Assembly: GCA_011390985.1 (NCBI GenBank)
Contig: JAABRJ010000037.1
Location: 1 to 7,256, forward strand
From: Desulfobacteraceae bacterium
GTDB lineage: Bacteria; Desulfobacterota; Desulfobacteria; Desulfobacterales; JAABRJ01
DNA length: 7,256 nucleotides
Direction of reading: 5' to 3'
The notes under the pieces are model-generated. The model was not told where the DNA came from. It saw only the letters and a list, made by a program, of their open reading frames with translations, and made no database searches. Every line of letters starts with the position of its first letter. Within the stretch, counting starts at the first letter, position 1. The translations under genes were made by a program, and so were the position numbers. Below are positions 6,951 through 7,256 of this stretch, one piece after another.

Positions 6951-6994
6951 TACGCGGCATGGCGCAAGGTTTTGACCGACCGCCATGCCGTGTA
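6951..6994 (+). repeat. 14-bp hairpin between synthetase and hydratase genes
   Basis: TACGCGGCATGGCG (6951-6964) pairs with CGCCATGCCGTGTA (6981-6994). All positions match except one G-U pair (6954 with 6991). The stem can extend outward by A6950-T6995 and, across a small internal loop, CGG 6943-6945 with CCG 6998-7000. In the 16-base loop, GGT (6968-6970) can pair with ACC (6975-6977) around TTTG. It ends 16 bases before the GGAGG of the next gene and has no T-tract, so a role in mRNA stability, differential expression or protein binding is more likely than termination. Confidence 0.7.
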
Positions 6995-7020
6995 TTCCCG
7001 AATTTGCACCGGAGGAGAGA

Positions 7021-7256
7021 ATGAGCGAAATGCTGTTGCTGGCCGAGGAGTCCGAGGGCGTCGCCCTGCTCACCCTGAACCGGCCAAAAGTCATGAATTC
7101 GTTTAACTTCGAAATGCTGCGCGCCCTGCGCGACGCCATCGAAAAGCTGCGCTTCAACCCGGCCGTGCGGGTGGTCATCATCACCGGCGCCGGCGACCGG
7201 GCCTTCTGCGCCGGCGCCGATCTCAAGGAGCGGGCGACCCTGACCCCCGTCCAGGT
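7021..7256 (+). CDS. Enoyl-CoA hydratase/isomerase (crotonase family), 5' part only
   Basis: The first 78 codons are present before the window ends; a full member has about 255-265 residues. The product begins MSEMLLLAEESEGVALLTLN, and continues with NRPKVMNSF (20-28), VRVVIITGAGDRAFCAGADL (49-68) and KERATLTP, the typical first half of a crotonase fold. AFCAGADL (61-68) contains part of the oxyanion hole that holds the acyl-CoA thioester carbonyl. The catalytic glutamates lie beyond the window, so hydratase cannot be told from isomerase or another crotonase activity. GGAGG at 7011-7015 lies 5 bases before the ATG, which supports this start over the in-frame ATG at 7030. After an acyl-CoA dehydrogenase, hydration of 2-enoyl-CoA to 3-hydroxyacyl-CoA in beta-oxidation is the natural role. 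Confidence 0.9.
   Translation, partial: MSEMLLLAEESEGVALLTLNRPKVMNSFNFEMLRALRDAIEKLRFNPAVRVVIITGAGDRAFCAGADLKERATLTPVQ

Noticed and set aside
6972..6996. TTGACC and TGTATT as a sigma-70 promoter before the hydratase
   Set aside because: The spacing is only about 13 bases, and both elements lie in the hairpin, which explains the sequence better.
6180..7226. Minus-strand open frame of 348 codons over the second synthetase and hydratase start
   Set aside because: It overlaps two confident genes and has no plausible domain.

Overview
The window is a GC-rich bacterial segment with every supported gene on the + strand. It encodes carboxylic-acid uptake, CoA activation and the first steps of beta-oxidation. 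Protein style (a MACS-type and an ACSF2-type acyl-CoA synthetase beside an FAD acyl-CoA dehydrogenase and an enoyl-CoA hydratase), high GC and strong AGGAGG-like ribosome binding sites suggest a fatty-acid or aromatic-acid degrading proteobacterium. My best guess is a Desulfobacterota (sulfate-reducing or syntrophic) relative; this is inference from resemblance only, and no marker gene is present.

Layout: 1-147 is a leader without a convincing gene. 148-1779 is a medium-chain/benzoate-type (ACSM-like) acyl-CoA synthetase. 1940-2188 is an 82-residue two-helix membrane protein, followed 12 bases later by a 532-residue sodium:solute symporter (2201-3799); the two look like a paired transporter. 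3984-5132 is an acyl-CoA dehydrogenase that very probably starts at a TTG codon. 5253-6929 is a second, ACSF2/FadD-like acyl-CoA synthetase. 7021-7256 is the first 78 codons of an enoyl-CoA hydratase/isomerase cut by the window edge.

A coherent reading is that the symporter imports a monocarboxylate, one or both synthetases make its CoA thioester, the dehydrogenase introduces the 2,3-double bond and the hydratase adds water. 3-Hydroxyacyl-CoA dehydrogenase and thiolase are not in the window and may lie further downstream. The substrate cannot be read from the sequence.

The least ordinary part is the spacers. Apart from the tightly coupled symporter pair, genes are separated by 91-184 bases, and the last three spacers each hold a large inverted repeat: 18 bp perfect at 3813-3854, 13 bp with one bulge at 5165-5212, and 14 bp with one G-U pair at 6951-6994. 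None is followed on the + strand by a T-tract, so they are not standard intrinsic terminators for these genes. Two of them carry the same heptamer, GGTTTTG, in their loop region. I see no RNA genes, mobile elements, CRISPR arrays or clearly novel enzyme system.
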